Notes: generated by a model from the sequence alone, not told the origin. DNA of 64,000 bases from JAWXCE01 sp034440495 (GCA_034440495.1 JAWXCE010000045.1:49333-113332); one strand, 5' to 3'; counted from the stretch's first letter, positions 48,601-56,869 are shown. Program-made: numbers and translations.

Positions 48601-48765
48601 GGGCCAAAGCACGCGCACGACCATGACTCGGAAAGTGAAATCCGGGTCTTCCTTCTGGCCGAGATTGAACAGCGAGAACGCGCCAGAGGCCAGTAGCAAA
48701 ATCAGCAGAAAGCCCGTAAAAGACCGATGCTCGATGGCCCAGCGAGACAGATTGAATGACGACAT
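45655..48765 (-). CDS. RND efflux pump inner-membrane transporter
   Basis: 1036 residues, normal for HAE-type RND pumps. Twelve helices and two large periplasmic loops are apparent. The helix-4 proton-relay motif LLVDDAMIAVEMM has the paired Asp residues; GQKEDPDF near the N-terminus and LLGMIMRNSVILVDQI in the second half fit the family. Partner of the adaptor gene 46 bases upstream. An outer-membrane channel gene is not in the window. Probable drug, solvent or metabolite efflux; substrate unknown. Confidence 0.95.
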   Translation of the reverse strand: MSSFNLSRWAIEHRSFTGFLLILLLASGAFSLFNLGQKEDPDFTFRVMVVRVLWPGATVQEMQDQVVDKIETKLQETPKLDYVRSYSRPGEATIFVNILGEAKPAEIENAFYQVRKKVGDIRNDLPAGVVGPFFNDEFGDTYIALYALTGKGFDYPELKDAARKARDVLLRTPGVEKVDILGDQPEKIYVEILSRVLAERQIAVSDIQNTLSGQNAMAPAGRVETTDRSVQLFIEGMLLSLSDIAELRVRAGGQTIRLGDIAKITRGTEDPPTSKIRFGGEEAVVLGVVMAPGFNVTEVGKGLQAGLKRISADLPIGLNFGVIADQPEVVQRYVGEFLISLGEALGIVLAVSFLSLGWRSGLVVALTIPLVLAVTFTLMMLLGIDLQKISLGALIIALGLLVDDAMIAVEMMQRKLEEGYDKLKAASFAYTSTAFPMLTGTLITVAGFLPVGLAQSTAGEYVRSLFIVVGVALVVSWFAAVYFTPWIGYLLLREQKNGQHHEVFNGPFYRRLRGVIQWCVRRRRLTIAFTLAAFMAGVTGFAFIPQQFFPSSNRPEVMVDMWLPEGTAFAETEREAIRLESAFKQDPDLASVTSYIGEGSPRFYLPLDQQLQNRNFAQIVLLAKDLEARERLIARARETLSTDFPAVRFKVERLNSGPPVGWPVQLRVMGPERQEVRRIATEVDAMMRAHPQVSSVHDDWLELTPVLKLSVDQDKARALGITSQAIRQTLQAVLTGAAIGEFREGDETIGVVVREPSETRNLVSTVESAYVKTSSGQSVPIPQIARATLSLEPGVEWRRNRLPTITVRGVVPDDVQSPDVAKALYAQLAPLREKLPLGYAIEMQGAVEESAISQASIFKHMPLVVLAIAFLLMVQLQHFGKSVLVFVTAPLGLIGASAALIAFSAPFGFNAILGVIALLGMIMRNSVILVDQIDQDIKAGHSPADAVVDSAVRRFRPIVLTAAAAVLAMIPLTKSIFWGAMAISMMGGLIAATVLTLTFLPALYALTFRIKTAPLPIEGVSVSVNPGQALIDAGAR

Positions 48766-48811
48766 AGAACACTCCTGAGAACTGAGATGAGTCGCATAGC
48801 CCGCAGGCGGT

Positions 48812-49984
48812 TTAGCTTTTGTTAGCGATCTCGGAGGTTTTCTCGTCGAGCCGCACTTTCTGGCCCTCTTTGAGAAATTGAACGCCAGCCGCGACGACGA
48901 TTTCGCCTTCGGAAAGCCCGTCGACTATTCGGACGCCGTTATCGCTCAAGACGCCCAAGCTGACCTCGCGCAGCGATACCGTCTGCGCGTTAGAGTTCAC
49001 CACCCAAACGTTGGCTTTGCTGACAAGATTTCCCTCCCACTGCTGCGTAATCGCAGCCAGAGGCACATGAATTTCTGGCTGTATTGAAATTCGCAACTCT
49101 GTATTGGCGGTCATGCCTAGCCGCATCGCTTTCGGGGGATTTTCGACAGCGATGCGGACGCCGTAAGTGCGGGTTGCGCTATCCGCCGCGCCCGCGATTT
49201 CGCGAATTTTACCGGTGGCGGCGATGTTAGCGTCCGCCCAGAGCGCGATGCGCGCCGGCATTCCGGCTTCCAGCGCGGCAAGCTCGTTTTCGGGAACCGC
49301 GACGGCAATCTCGATCTCGTTCGACTCTGCGATGGTCAGGATGGTCTGGCCGGAAGTTACGACCTGTCCCGGCTCGGCGTTCACTTGCGTAACGACGCCC
49401 GCCGCATTCGCCCTGAGTTCCGCATAGCCGACCTGGTTGCGGTTTTGGCGGAGTTGCGCTTCAGCCGCATCCAGCGCCCCTTGGGCGCTGTCCACCTCAA
49501 GCTTGGCGGTGTCATACGCGGCTTTTGACACATAGCCGTTGCGTAAAAGTCTATCCGAGCGCGCCAGCGCCGCATTGGCCACAGCCAGTCGAGTTTTTGC
49601 CGCATCAACATTGGCAAGTTGCGCGGCGGCCGAAAGCTGCAAGTCAGCGACATCGAGCCGCGCCAAAACCTGGTCCGGCGCCACATGGTCGCCTGTGTCG
49701 ACGAGCCGTTCGACTAGCTTGCCCGAGACGCGGAAGCCGACGGCGCTTTCGATGCGTGGCCGCACAACGCCGGAATAGGTGAGAATGCGTTCCGGTTTGG
49801 ATAATTGCGCGACCACGGTTTTCACCGGGCGTGGCTGAACCTCGATCTGTTTTTCCTCCTGGCAGGCGGCGACCGCCAGAGTAAAGCCGATAAGGATAAA
49901 TGTGCGCAAAGCGCTGATAACTGATGTTATTCGTTTATTATCATTCGCAGTCCAAAAAAATGCGATGTTCATCACGCGCCTCAT
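48812..49984 (-). CDS. RND efflux periplasmic adaptor lipoprotein
   Basis: 390-residue AcrA/HlyD-family protein. A lipobox LAVAAC at about residues 36-41 follows a rather long N-terminal segment, so the real start may be an internal codon. The order is barrel-lipoyl-coiled coil (AAKTRLAVANAALARSDRL) and then lipoyl and beta-barrel again (AELRANAAGVVTQV, EPGQVVTSGQT). It couples the RND pump to an outer-membrane channel. It lies between the TetR gene and the pump gene on the same strand. Confidence 0.93.
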   Translation of the reverse strand: MRRVMNIAFFWTANDNKRITSVISALRTFILIGFTLAVAACQEEKQIEVQPRPVKTVVAQLSKPERILTYSGVVRPRIESAVGFRVSGKLVERLVDTGDHVAPDQVLARLDVADLQLSAAAQLANVDAAKTRLAVANAALARSDRLLRNGYVSKAAYDTAKLEVDSAQGALDAAEAQLRQNRNQVGYAELRANAAGVVTQVNAEPGQVVTSGQTILTIAESNEIEIAVAVPENELAALEAGMPARIALWADANIAATGKIREIAGAADSATRTYGVRIAVENPPKAMRLGMTANTELRISIQPEIHVPLAAITQQWEGNLVSKANVWVVNSNAQTVSLREVSLGVLSDNGVRIVDGLSEGEIVVAAGVQFLKEGQKVRLDEKTSEIANKS

Positions 49985-49999
49985 GTGTTGCTGTAAAAC

Positions 50000-50590
50000 T
50001 TAAGCTTTCAGGGCCGATAGAATAAAGGCCGCCATTTCCCCAGAACTGGCGCGATTTTCCATGGTAGCGCACTGCGCGACCATGGTGGGATGCGTGAGCG
50101 CGGCGATAGAGGCGAGCAAACACCTCGCCATCACCGCTGGTTCAACTTTTCGGAACTCACCATTCGCGACGCCGTGGCGAATGATCTCTTCCATGATCCC
50201 GGTCATGCGCTCTAAATGCTCCTGAATGACGCTCCATTGCTCGGCAAGCGCGACGACAACCATCTCATGCACTTTGCGATCGTCGAGCATCGTCTCCAAA
50301 GTGTATCGGTGAGCATCCTCGATCATCGCTGCAATGCGATCCGCCGCCGATGCGTTGCTCACAGCAATGACGCGTAAGCGACGTTCTTTTTCGGCGAGAA
50401 TGCGTTCGCAGATGGCCTCATTAATCTCGCCTTTGGAGGCGAAGAAACGGTACACATTCGATGGAGACATACCGCAGGCGTCGGCAATGTCGGCGACCGT
50501 CGTTTTCGAATAGCCGTAGACGCGAAACAGCCGCTCCGCTTCGAGAAGGATGCGAATTTTGGTATCGGCGGCGGCGACATCAGCGATCAT
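50000..50590 (-). CDS. TetR-family regulator of the efflux operon
   Basis: 196 residues with a TetR helix-turn-helix (YSKTTVADIADACGMSPSNVYRFF, about 26-49) and an all-helical ligand domain. It is the first gene of the minus-strand run TetR-adaptor-RND with a 15-base gap, so it probably represses its own operon. The gap to the amidotransferase gene on its other side (50591-50707) is AT-rich and includes a catattttatgattcg stretch that could be the operator. Confidence 0.9.
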   Translation of the reverse strand: MIADVAAADTKIRILLEAERLFRVYGYSKTTVADIADACGMSPSNVYRFFASKGEINEAICERILAEKERRLRVIAVSNASAADRIAAMIEDAHRYTLETMLDDRKVHEMVVVALAEQWSVIQEHLERMTGIMEEIIRHGVANGEFRKVEPAVMARCLLASIAALTHPTMVAQCATMENRASSGEMAAFILSALKA

Positions 50591-50707
50591 TGCATGCCTG
50601 TCGAATGATAAAAATCATATTTTATGATTCGACATCTTGCGCTGCTTGTCAACTGGGGAATCTACTGGCGAAAATAGCTGGCAACTACGACGCTGCTTTT
50701 GCTTTTG

Positions 50708-51436
50708 TTACAGCGTTAGCCAGCTTCTGCGGAACACTGCGGCGGTGAGCGCGGCAATCTTGTCGTTTGCCGGTGAACGTTGCATCGCGAGCGCGCTCGA
50801 TTCAACCAGAGTTTGCGGCACGCTGAGCTTGCCAAGGCGCAAATAAGCTTTAACCGTTTCGACATCGAATTCAGGGTGGCACTGAGTAGAAAAAGCTTCC
50901 GGCCGGTATTGAAGCATCGCGTAAGGCGAGGCTTCATGGGCGCCTATCAACTGTGCGCCCGGTGGCGGCTCCACGACCTGATCCTGATGTAAAGCCAGCA
51001 TCGGTAACATGGTGATTTCAGGGAGAAGCTCGTTGGCGTCGATCTTGTAGTCGTAAAGTCCGCATTGCCAGCCCTGTGGGGACTTTATCACACGTCCGCC
51101 AAATGCTTCAGTCATGATCTGATGTCCAAAGCAAATGCCAAATTGCGGCACGCGAGCAGCGGCGGCGAAAAGAATAAACTCTTTCAAAGGCGCCATCCAG
51201 ATCAGCCGATCGTAAACGCCCGCTTCGGATCCCGTGATGACATATGCATCATAATCCCGGGCGTCCGGCAAATCTTCGCCTTTTATCACCGCGATTGTCT
51301 TGAAATGCGCCTCCGGCAAAGCCGGGCTCAGCCAGCGCTCGATCATGGCTGGGAAGTCGCCATGGGCCGCAGCAATGATGGGCGGCGTCAGGCCGGCCTC
51401 AATGATGCCAATTGTTCGTGGTTTGACAGGCAGCAT
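50708..51436 (-). CDS. Class I glutamine amidotransferase-like hydrolase
   Basis: 242 residues from ATG 51436 (TTG 51445 is also possible). The catalytic triad of class I amidotransferases is visible: Cys in GICFGHQI (about residue 101) and His/Glu in STQCHPEFD. There is no synthetase domain, as in GMP-synthase-like stand-alone proteins, some of which hydrolyse gamma-glutamyl bonds. It is the last gene of the gamma-glutamyl amine operon, so cleavage of a gamma-glutamyl product is an attractive but unproven role. It follows the 141-residue protein gene with no gap. Confidence 0.85.
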   Translation of the reverse strand: MLPVKPRTIGIIEAGLTPPIIAAAHGDFPAMIERWLSPALPEAHFKTIAVIKGEDLPDARDYDAYVITGSEAGVYDRLIWMAPLKEFILFAAAARVPQFGICFGHQIMTEAFGGRVIKSPQGWQCGLYDYKIDANELLPEITMLPMLALHQDQVVEPPPGAQLIGAHEASPYAMLQYRPEAFSTQCHPEFDVETVKAYLRLGKLSVPQTLVESSALAMQRSPANDKIAALTAAVFRRSWLTL

Positions 51437-51441
51437 GGAAG

Positions 51442-51867
51442 TCAAAACTTGGCGTAGGCGGCGCGCAAATCCACCATTGGATGGTTCTCGCCCATTTGAA
51501 ACTTGATAAGCAACTCACGCGCGAGCATGTCGCGGTCCTGCTGGTTGTCAGGGAGCTTGACGCCGGACGGCACTTGCACCCAGCCGTTCACGTTACGGTC
51601 GAACACGGCGGGGCGACCCTCCTCATAGCCCATATGCACGTCTTCCAGCCAGTTAAGGTCGGCCCACCCCATGTGCTCGATGTAGTCTATCAAAAATGGC
51701 GTCATGCGCTCGTAATCTGGGAGCAGGTTCACGTCATAGCGATAGCCGATGTGCTGGCCGATGACCTTCTCGCGCTCGGTGTCTATGCCGTCGCACTTGA
51801 TGAAATGGTCGATGTCCTGCGGCTGGCTTGTTACTACTGCGGGCCGTCCGGGTTTGATTTCCGCCAT
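51442..51867 (-). CDS. 141-residue operon protein, family not recognised
   Basis: Soluble, acidic, no signal peptide, no membrane helix, and a single Cys (KCDGID). Conspicuous aromatic and charged stretches include IGYRYDVNLLPDYERM, EHMGWADLNWLEDVHMGY and RNVNGWVQVPSGVKLP. The start has a very strong ribosome site (aggaggatagc) that overlaps the stop of the preceding FMN glutamate-synthase gene, and the following amidotransferase gene is flush with its end. Strong translation and tight packing argue that it is a real component, perhaps a subunit of the synthase complex. I know of no counterpart in the standard mgsABC-gmaS set. Confidence 0.8.
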   Translation of the reverse strand: MAEIKPGRPAVVTSQPQDIDHFIKCDGIDTEREKVIGQHIGYRYDVNLLPDYERMTPFLIDYIEHMGWADLNWLEDVHMGYEEGRPAVFDRNVNGWVQVPSGVKLPDNQQDRDMLARELLIKFQMGENHPMVDLRAAYAKF

Positions 51868-51876
51868 GCTATCCTC

Positions 51877-53262
51877 CTAGTATCGTGTCATGTCCGGGCG
51901 GCCGACGGTGAACTGCGTGCCCGCGAGCGGCACCTGCGCAAGCGCAGACGCCTCCATGGTCAACGCCGCCAAATCCTCCGGCTCCAGGCTGTGGATGTTT
52001 GTTTTGCCGCAGGCGCGCGCCATCATCTGGCATTCCATTGTCAGCGTGTGCAGGAAGTTGTAGACGCGCTCGGCGGCCTTGTCCGGGTCGAGCCGTTTGC
52101 GCAAAATCGGGTCCTGCGTCGCCACGCCGACCGGGCAGCGGCCGGTATGGCAATGATAGCAATAGCCCGCTGGTACGCCCACTTCGGCCTCAAAATCCGC
52201 TTCGGGAATGGCCTTGTTGCAGTTCAGCGCCATCAGCGATGCATGGCCGATCGCCACCGCATCCGCGCCCAGCGCCAGCGCCTTGGCCAGATCGCCGCCA
52301 TTGCGGATGCCGCCCGCATAAATAAGCGAAATCTGCCCGGTCATACCCACATCGTCGAGTGCCTTGCGCGCCTGGCGTATCGCCGCCATGCCCGGCACGC
52401 CGGTTTCCTCAGTCGCGATATGCGGGCCAGCGCCGGTGCCGCCTTCCATGCCGTCGATGTAAATCATGTCCGGGCCGCATTTCGCCGCCATGCGCACATC
52501 GTCATAAACGCGCGCCGCGCCGAGCTTGAGTTGGATGGGGATTTCATGGTTGGTTGCCTCGCGCACCTCCTCGATCTTGAGCGCGAGGTCGTCCGGCCCG
52601 AGCCAGTCCGGGTGACGGGCGGGGGAGCGCTGGTCGATGCCAGCGGGCAGAGAGCGCATCTCCGCCACCTGATCCGTCACCTTCTGGCCCATCAAATGCC
52701 CGCCGAGGCCCACTTTACAGCCTTGGCCGATGAAGAACTCCACCGCATCGGCCAGGCGGAGGTGATGCGGATTGAAGCCGTAGCGGCTTTGAATGCATTG
52801 GTAATACCACTTCATCGAATAGCGACGCTCGTCGGGGATCATGCCGCCCTCGCCCGAGCAGGTGGCCGAACCCGCCATCGTCGCGCCACGCGCCAGGGCA
52901 ATTTTCGCTTCGTAAGACAGCGCGCCGAAGCTCATGCCGGTGATGTAAACCGGGATGTCAAGCACCAGCGGGCGCTTGGCATTCGGGCCGAGCACGGTTT
53001 TGGTGATGCACTTCTCGCGATAGCCCTCGATAACGAAGCGCGTCAGCGTGCCGGGCAAGAAAGTCAGCTCGTCCCAGTGCGGAATTTTCTTGAACAGCGA
53101 GAAGCCGCGCATCCGGTAGCGGCCGAGTTCGGACTTGATATGGATGTCGTCGATGACCTCCGGCGTAAAGATGCGGCTGCGGCCAAGTAGATCGCGGTTG
53201 CGCTGCGGCGGTTGATAGGCATCGGCCTCGAAGCCCTCAGCCGGTTTCATTTTCGGACCCAT
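51877..53262 (-). CDS. FMN glutamate-synthase-domain protein (MgsC/GlxD-like)
   Basis: 461 residues matching the central FMN/synthase domain of GltB as a stand-alone protein. SFGALSYEAKIALARGA, GEGGMIPDERR, the FMN-binding KLGAARVYDDVRMA and DGMEGGTGAGP segments, and the 3Fe-4S cysteines CYHCHTGRCPVG (about 376-387) are present. In the N-methylglutamate synthase MgsABC and in GlxBCD this subunit transfers an amine to 2-oxoglutarate or glutamate. Here it is the third synthase-related gene of the operon. An intergenic REP-like repeat separates it from the GXGXG subunit gene. Confidence 0.92.
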   Translation of the reverse strand: MGPKMKPAEGFEADAYQPPQRNRDLLGRSRIFTPEVIDDIHIKSELGRYRMRGFSLFKKIPHWDELTFLPGTLTRFVIEGYREKCITKTVLGPNAKRPLVLDIPVYITGMSFGALSYEAKIALARGATMAGSATCSGEGGMIPDERRYSMKWYYQCIQSRYGFNPHHLRLADAVEFFIGQGCKVGLGGHLMGQKVTDQVAEMRSLPAGIDQRSPARHPDWLGPDDLALKIEEVREATNHEIPIQLKLGAARVYDDVRMAAKCGPDMIYIDGMEGGTGAGPHIATEETGVPGMAAIRQARKALDDVGMTGQISLIYAGGIRNGGDLAKALALGADAVAIGHASLMALNCNKAIPEADFEAEVGVPAGYCYHCHTGRCPVGVATQDPILRKRLDPDKAAERVYNFLHTLTMECQMMARACGKTNIHSLEPEDLAALTMEASALAQVPLAGTQFTVGRPDMTRY

Positions 53263-53296
53263 TTCACGTTCCTCTTCTAAAAGCCTTTAACGTTCT

Positions 53297-53371
53297 TGTC
53301 ATTCCAGCGAAAGCTGGCTGCAGTAACCCGGCGCCTGCATTTACTGGCTCCCCCTTTTCGCGGGAATGACA
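53297..53371. repeat. REP-like inverted repeat
   Basis: Ends tgtcattccagcgaaagctgg and cgcgggaatgaca are imperfect inverted copies of the same family as 25506-25590. A second short palindromic motif follows at about 53383-53465 (atggccggacttgacccggccatt and gccgggtcaaacccgg). It lies within the operon, between the MgsC-like and MgsB-like genes. Confidence 0.7.
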
Positions 53372-53500
53372 GTTTCTTGCCCCGTAATGGCCGGACTTGA
53401 CCCGGCCATTCAAGTCTTGCAAACGACTCGCCACATTCCTGGATCGCCGGGTCAAACCCGGTGATGACCGAGGTGGCGTTAGCCTCGCGAAGGCGAGGCG

Positions 53501-54340
53501 CTAAAGCACCAGCTTCTTCTCGGCAGGCTCCAGGTTGTCGTAGTTCCAGAGCTGCTTGCCCGCCACGATCTTGGTCATCGATTTCAGGTTGCCCGGCACG
53601 GCGATCTCGTAGGTTTTCAGCTTGTTAGCAAGCCAGGCGACATCAATGTCGGTCATCTCCGCCTCCACCGCATCGACGCCGAGGCTTGCAATCTTGCCGC
53701 CCACATAAATCGTGCCGTCATACATGCTGTCGCCAAGGTTCGCGCCTGCGTCGCCGAGCACGACCATGCGGCCGCGCTGCATCATGAAGCCGGAAAACGC
53801 GCCGGTGCGCCCGCCCACGATGATGGTGCCGCCTTTTTGGTCGATGCCGGTGCGCGCGCCCACGTCGCCCTTGCACACAAGGTCGCCGCCGCGAATGGCC
53901 GCGCCGAAGCACGAGCCGGCGTTTTTCTCGATCACCACCGTGCCGCTGAGCATGTTCTCTGCGCATGACCAGCCAACGCGGCCTTTGATGCGGATGTTTG
54001 GACCGTCGTTGAGGCCGCATCCGAAATAGCCGAGCGAGCCTTCAAAATAGAGTTGCAGCCGGTTGAGGATGCCGACGCCCAGCGAATGCTTTGCGCCGGG
54101 GTTATGCACCACGATGGTGCCGTTGCCCTCGCTCATCAGGCGGCGGATTTCCACGTTGATGGCGCGCGTTTCCATGCCGCCTGCGTCGAACTCCGCGCGC
54201 TTGTTGAAGTCAACCTCATGCGCCCACGGATAGGTAAAGCGGCGGCCCTTTTGCCCCGGTTCGAAAAACCGCTGTTGCGTGCGCCCCAGCAGTTGTTCCG
54301 CATGCATGCCGTCGCGGACGGCTTCCACTAGCTGCGCCAT
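53501..54340 (-). CDS. GXGXG glutamate-synthase-domain protein (MgsB/GlxC-like)
   Basis: 279 residues, the C-terminal GXGXG beta-helix domain of GltB as a separate protein. Repeated units such as RIKGRVGWSCAENMLSG, GGDLVCKGDVGARTG and GGTIIVGGRTGAFSG are plain. The first 60 residues form an extra N-terminal region. Its start overlaps the end of the amidotransferase-domain gene by 13 bases. It should form a complex with the MgsA- and MgsC-like proteins. Confidence 0.92.
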   Translation of the reverse strand: MAQLVEAVRDGMHAEQLLGRTQQRFFEPGQKGRRFTYPWAHEVDFNKRAEFDAGGMETRAINVEIRRLMSEGNGTIVVHNPGAKHSLGVGILNRLQLYFEGSLGYFGCGLNDGPNIRIKGRVGWSCAENMLSGTVVIEKNAGSCFGAAIRGGDLVCKGDVGARTGIDQKGGTIIVGGRTGAFSGFMMQRGRMVVLGDAGANLGDSMYDGTIYVGGKIASLGVDAVEAEMTDIDVAWLANKLKTYEIAVPGNLKSMTKIVAGKQLWNYDNLEPAEKKLVL

Positions 54341-55266
54341 ACGCGCACCTCTCCTTCATAGGGGTCGGACGTATCGATTTCGTGCGGAAAGACGGAGCGG
54401 ATCGCCACTTCCTCGCTGGCGAGCGCGATGAAATCGTCGCTTTCGTAGAGCACCATCGGCTTGGCGGCCATGGTGTCCTTGGCCATGCCGAGGCTGTCGG
54501 CGGTGGTGACGAGATAGGTGAACACGCCGTCGAGTTCGTCGATGGAGCGCGTCATGGCGCCTTCGAGGTCGTCGCCGCGCGTCATCCTATCGGCGAGGTA
54601 CACCGCGATGAGTTCGCTATCGCAGTTGGAGATGAAGCGCTGGCCTTTGCGCTCCAGGTCGCGGCGGTTATTCCAGTAATTGGTGAGCTGCCCATTGTGC
54701 ACCACCGCCACGTCGCTGAACGGATAGGCCCAGTATGGGTGCGCGGAGCGAATATCCACATCGGACTCCGTCGCCATGCGCGTATGGCCAAGAGCATGCG
54801 TGCCCTGGAAACCCTTCAGCTTGTACTGATCTGAGACCATCTTGGCGTCGCCAAGGTCTTTCACCAGCTCAAGCCCGCGCCCGATAGACATGAGTTCGAC
54901 GCCCTCGATGTCCTCCATATAATCCACGAGCTTCTTCAACTCGCCCGTATAATCGAAGGTGTATTTGAAGGCGTAAGTCGTGGCGACAGCCTGATCCACC
55001 ACCCTGGCTTCCATCTCAGCGAGGCGCGCATCAACCTCGGAGCGCCGCTCCTTCACCAGCTCGCGGATTTTAAAGCCGTGCTTCATATCCTCCTGCTCGG
55101 CGACCTTGAAGCGCATGACGAACCGGTCGCCACCAATGCCCTGACCGTAAAGCGCGTAGCCCGTCGAATCCGGCCCGCGATGCTTGAGCGATTGCAGCAT
55201 CGCCGTCATCTGAGTACCGATGTCGCCGGAGCGCCCGCGATGTATAAGCCCCGCAATTCCACACAT
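54328..55266 (-). CDS. Class II glutamine amidotransferase subunit (MgsA/GlxB-like)
   Basis: 312 residues of the Ntn-hydrolase amidotransferase fold. The nucleophile Cys2 is exposed after Met removal (MCGIAGLIHRG). Further family marks are LGHTRMATESD, VVHNGQLTNYWNNR and SNCDSELIA. In glutamate synthase this domain releases ammonia from glutamine; in MgsA-type proteins it may act on gamma-glutamyl-methylamide and pass on methylamine. Same operon as the MgsB- and MgsC-like genes and the glutamine synthetase homologue. Confidence 0.93.
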   Translation of the reverse strand: MCGIAGLIHRGRSGDIGTQMTAMLQSLKHRGPDSTGYALYGQGIGGDRFVMRFKVAEQEDMKHGFKIRELVKERRSEVDARLAEMEARVVDQAVATTYAFKYTFDYTGELKKLVDYMEDIEGVELMSIGRGLELVKDLGDAKMVSDQYKLKGFQGTHALGHTRMATESDVDIRSAHPYWAYPFSDVAVVHNGQLTNYWNNRRDLERKGQRFISNCDSELIAVYLADRMTRGDDLEGAMTRSIDELDGVFTYLVTTADSLGMAKDTMAAKPMVLYESDDFIALASEEVAIRSVFPHEIDTSDPYEGEVRVWRS

Positions 55267-55296
55267 GTATTAAGTCTCCATAAATCTCTAACATCG

Positions 55297-55379
55297 AACC
55301 CCTCACCCCAACCCTCTCCCGTGGGAGAGGAAGTTATGGGCGTCCCCTCTCCGGCGGGAGAGGGACAGGGTGAGGGGTT
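55297..55379. repeat. Palindromic intergenic repeat
   Basis: The arms aacccctcaccccaaccctctccc and gggagagggacagggtgaggggtt are imperfect reverse complements around a centre that again contains gggagagg and cccctctcc. This is a widespread proteobacterial intergenic palindrome. It lies within the operon between the glutamine synthetase homologue and MgsA-like genes and could alter mRNA stability there. Confidence 0.8.
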
Positions 55380-55390
55380 AAGGCGTGTGC

Positions 55391-56869
55391 CTAAGGCAAA
55401 CAATCCAGATACCGCTCAACATCCCACTCGGTGACGGTGGCGTTGAAGCGAGCCCACTCGTCGCCTTTGTAGTGGGTAAAGACGCGATACATCTCGTCCG
55501 GCATGGCGCGTTTGATGACCTCATCATCGTCAAGGCGCTCCAAAGCCTGGCCCAGCGTCATCGGCAGCTTTTTAACGTTTTTTCCTTCTTTCATGGCCGA
55601 GTAGATGTTGCGGCTTTCGGGTTCGCCCGGGTCGAGCTTGCGCTCCAGACCGTCGTCGAACGCCATGAGCAGCGCCGAGGCAAGGATGTACGGATTCACC
55701 ATGCTGTCCACCGCGCGATACTCGAAACGGCCCGGCGCCGAAACGCGCAGTCCGCAGGTGCGGTTCTGATACCCCCAGTCCGCATATACCGGCGCCCAGA
55801 AGCCCTGATCCCACAGGCGGCGATAGGAATTCACCGTGGAGCAACCGATGGCGGTTAGCGCGGGCAGATGCTCAATGACGCCGCCGATGCAGTTTAGCCC
55901 CACCGGCCCTGGCTTTTTCGGGTGCATCGAGCTGTCGGGCATGAAGTAGTTCGTGCCGCCATGGACATAGGTGAAGGCGTCGGCCATCCCGGGCAGCTCT
56001 TTCAGGCCAAGCATGCTGACCTTGTCCTCGCCGGCGCTCCATAGCGAAATGTTGGTATGGCAGCCGTTGGCCGACACCCCCATGAACGGCTTGGTCATAA
56101 AGCAGGCGATGAGGCCGAATTCGCGCGCGACCTGCGAGCAGATTTGCCGGTACGTAACCAGCCGGTCGGCGGTGCGGAGCGCGTCGTCGAACTGGAAGTT
56201 CAGCTCAAGCTGGCCGGGCGCGTCCTCGTGGTCGCCCTGGATCATGTCGAGGCCCATGTGATTGGCGTATTCGATTACCTTCATGAACACGGGCCGCAGG
56301 CTCTCGAACTGGTCGATGTGATAGCAATAGGGCTTCGAGTAGCCGCCATTTGGCTTGCCCATCTCGTCCTTCTTGAGCCACATCATTTCCGGCTCGCAGC
56401 CGATGCGCATCTGCATCTTGTGCTTCTGCTGGAACTCAATGTGATGACGGCGCAGGTTGCCCCGGCAGTCGGAGCTTAGAAACCCGCCGCCGCGCTCGTC
56501 CTCCTCGCGGTTGCGGAAGCAGGTGCAGAACACCCGCGCCACGCGCTTATCCCACGGCAGTTGCACAAACGTATCAGGGTCGGGGATGCCGACGAGTTCG
56601 GATGCCTCCGGGCCATAGCCGATATATTGCCCGTGCCGGTCAGTGAACAGGTTCGCGGTCGCACCATACACAAGCTGGAAGCCTTTCTCGGCGGTGCGCT
56701 CCCAATGCTCGGCGGGGATGCCCTTGCCGACAATGCGGCCGGTGACGGAAATAAACTGATAATAAATGTAGGTAATGCCAAGCGCGTTGATTTGCTCGCG
56801 AACTTTCCGAACCGCGTCGGCGCGTCCCGCCGAATTCACATATCCGTCTAAGTCGCTGACTGGTTGCAT
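55391..56869 (-). CDS. glnT: Glutamine synthetase family enzyme (GlnT / gamma-glutamylmethylamide synthetase-like)
   Basis: 492 residues from ATG 56869 (gagg five bases upstream). Glutamine synthetase landmarks: GCEPEMMWLK, NGCHTNISLWS in place of the usual nucleotide loop, the NSYRRL substrate loop, and FEYRAVDSMVNPY. The sequence departs from GlnA around the ammonium site, as in GlnT/GmaS enzymes that join glutamate to ammonia, methylamine or other amines. Beside mgsABC-like genes it is most likely a gamma-glutamyl amide synthetase. The gene symbol refers to the family; the accepted amine is not known. Confidence 0.85.
   Translation of the reverse strand: MQPVSDLDGYVNSAGRADAVRKVREQINALGITYIYYQFISVTGRIVGKGIPAEHWERTAEKGFQLVYGATANLFTDRHGQYIGYGPEASELVGIPDPDTFVQLPWDKRVARVFCTCFRNREEDERGGGFLSSDCRGNLRRHHIEFQQKHKMQMRIGCEPEMMWLKKDEMGKPNGGYSKPYCYHIDQFESLRPVFMKVIEYANHMGLDMIQGDHEDAPGQLELNFQFDDALRTADRLVTYRQICSQVAREFGLIACFMTKPFMGVSANGCHTNISLWSAGEDKVSMLGLKELPGMADAFTYVHGGTNYFMPDSSMHPKKPGPVGLNCIGGVIEHLPALTAIGCSTVNSYRRLWDQGFWAPVYADWGYQNRTCGLRVSAPGRFEYRAVDSMVNPYILASALLMAFDDGLERKLDPGEPESRNIYSAMKEGKNVKKLPMTLGQALERLDDDEVIKRAMPDEMYRVFTHYKGDEWARFNATVTEWDVERYLDCLP

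Noticed and set aside
51481..53190. Plus-strand open frame of 569 codons opposite the MgsC-like gene
   Set aside because: Composition is His/Arg/Ala-rich without domains, and the opposite strand has the FMN and 3Fe-4S motifs of a glutamate-synthase domain.
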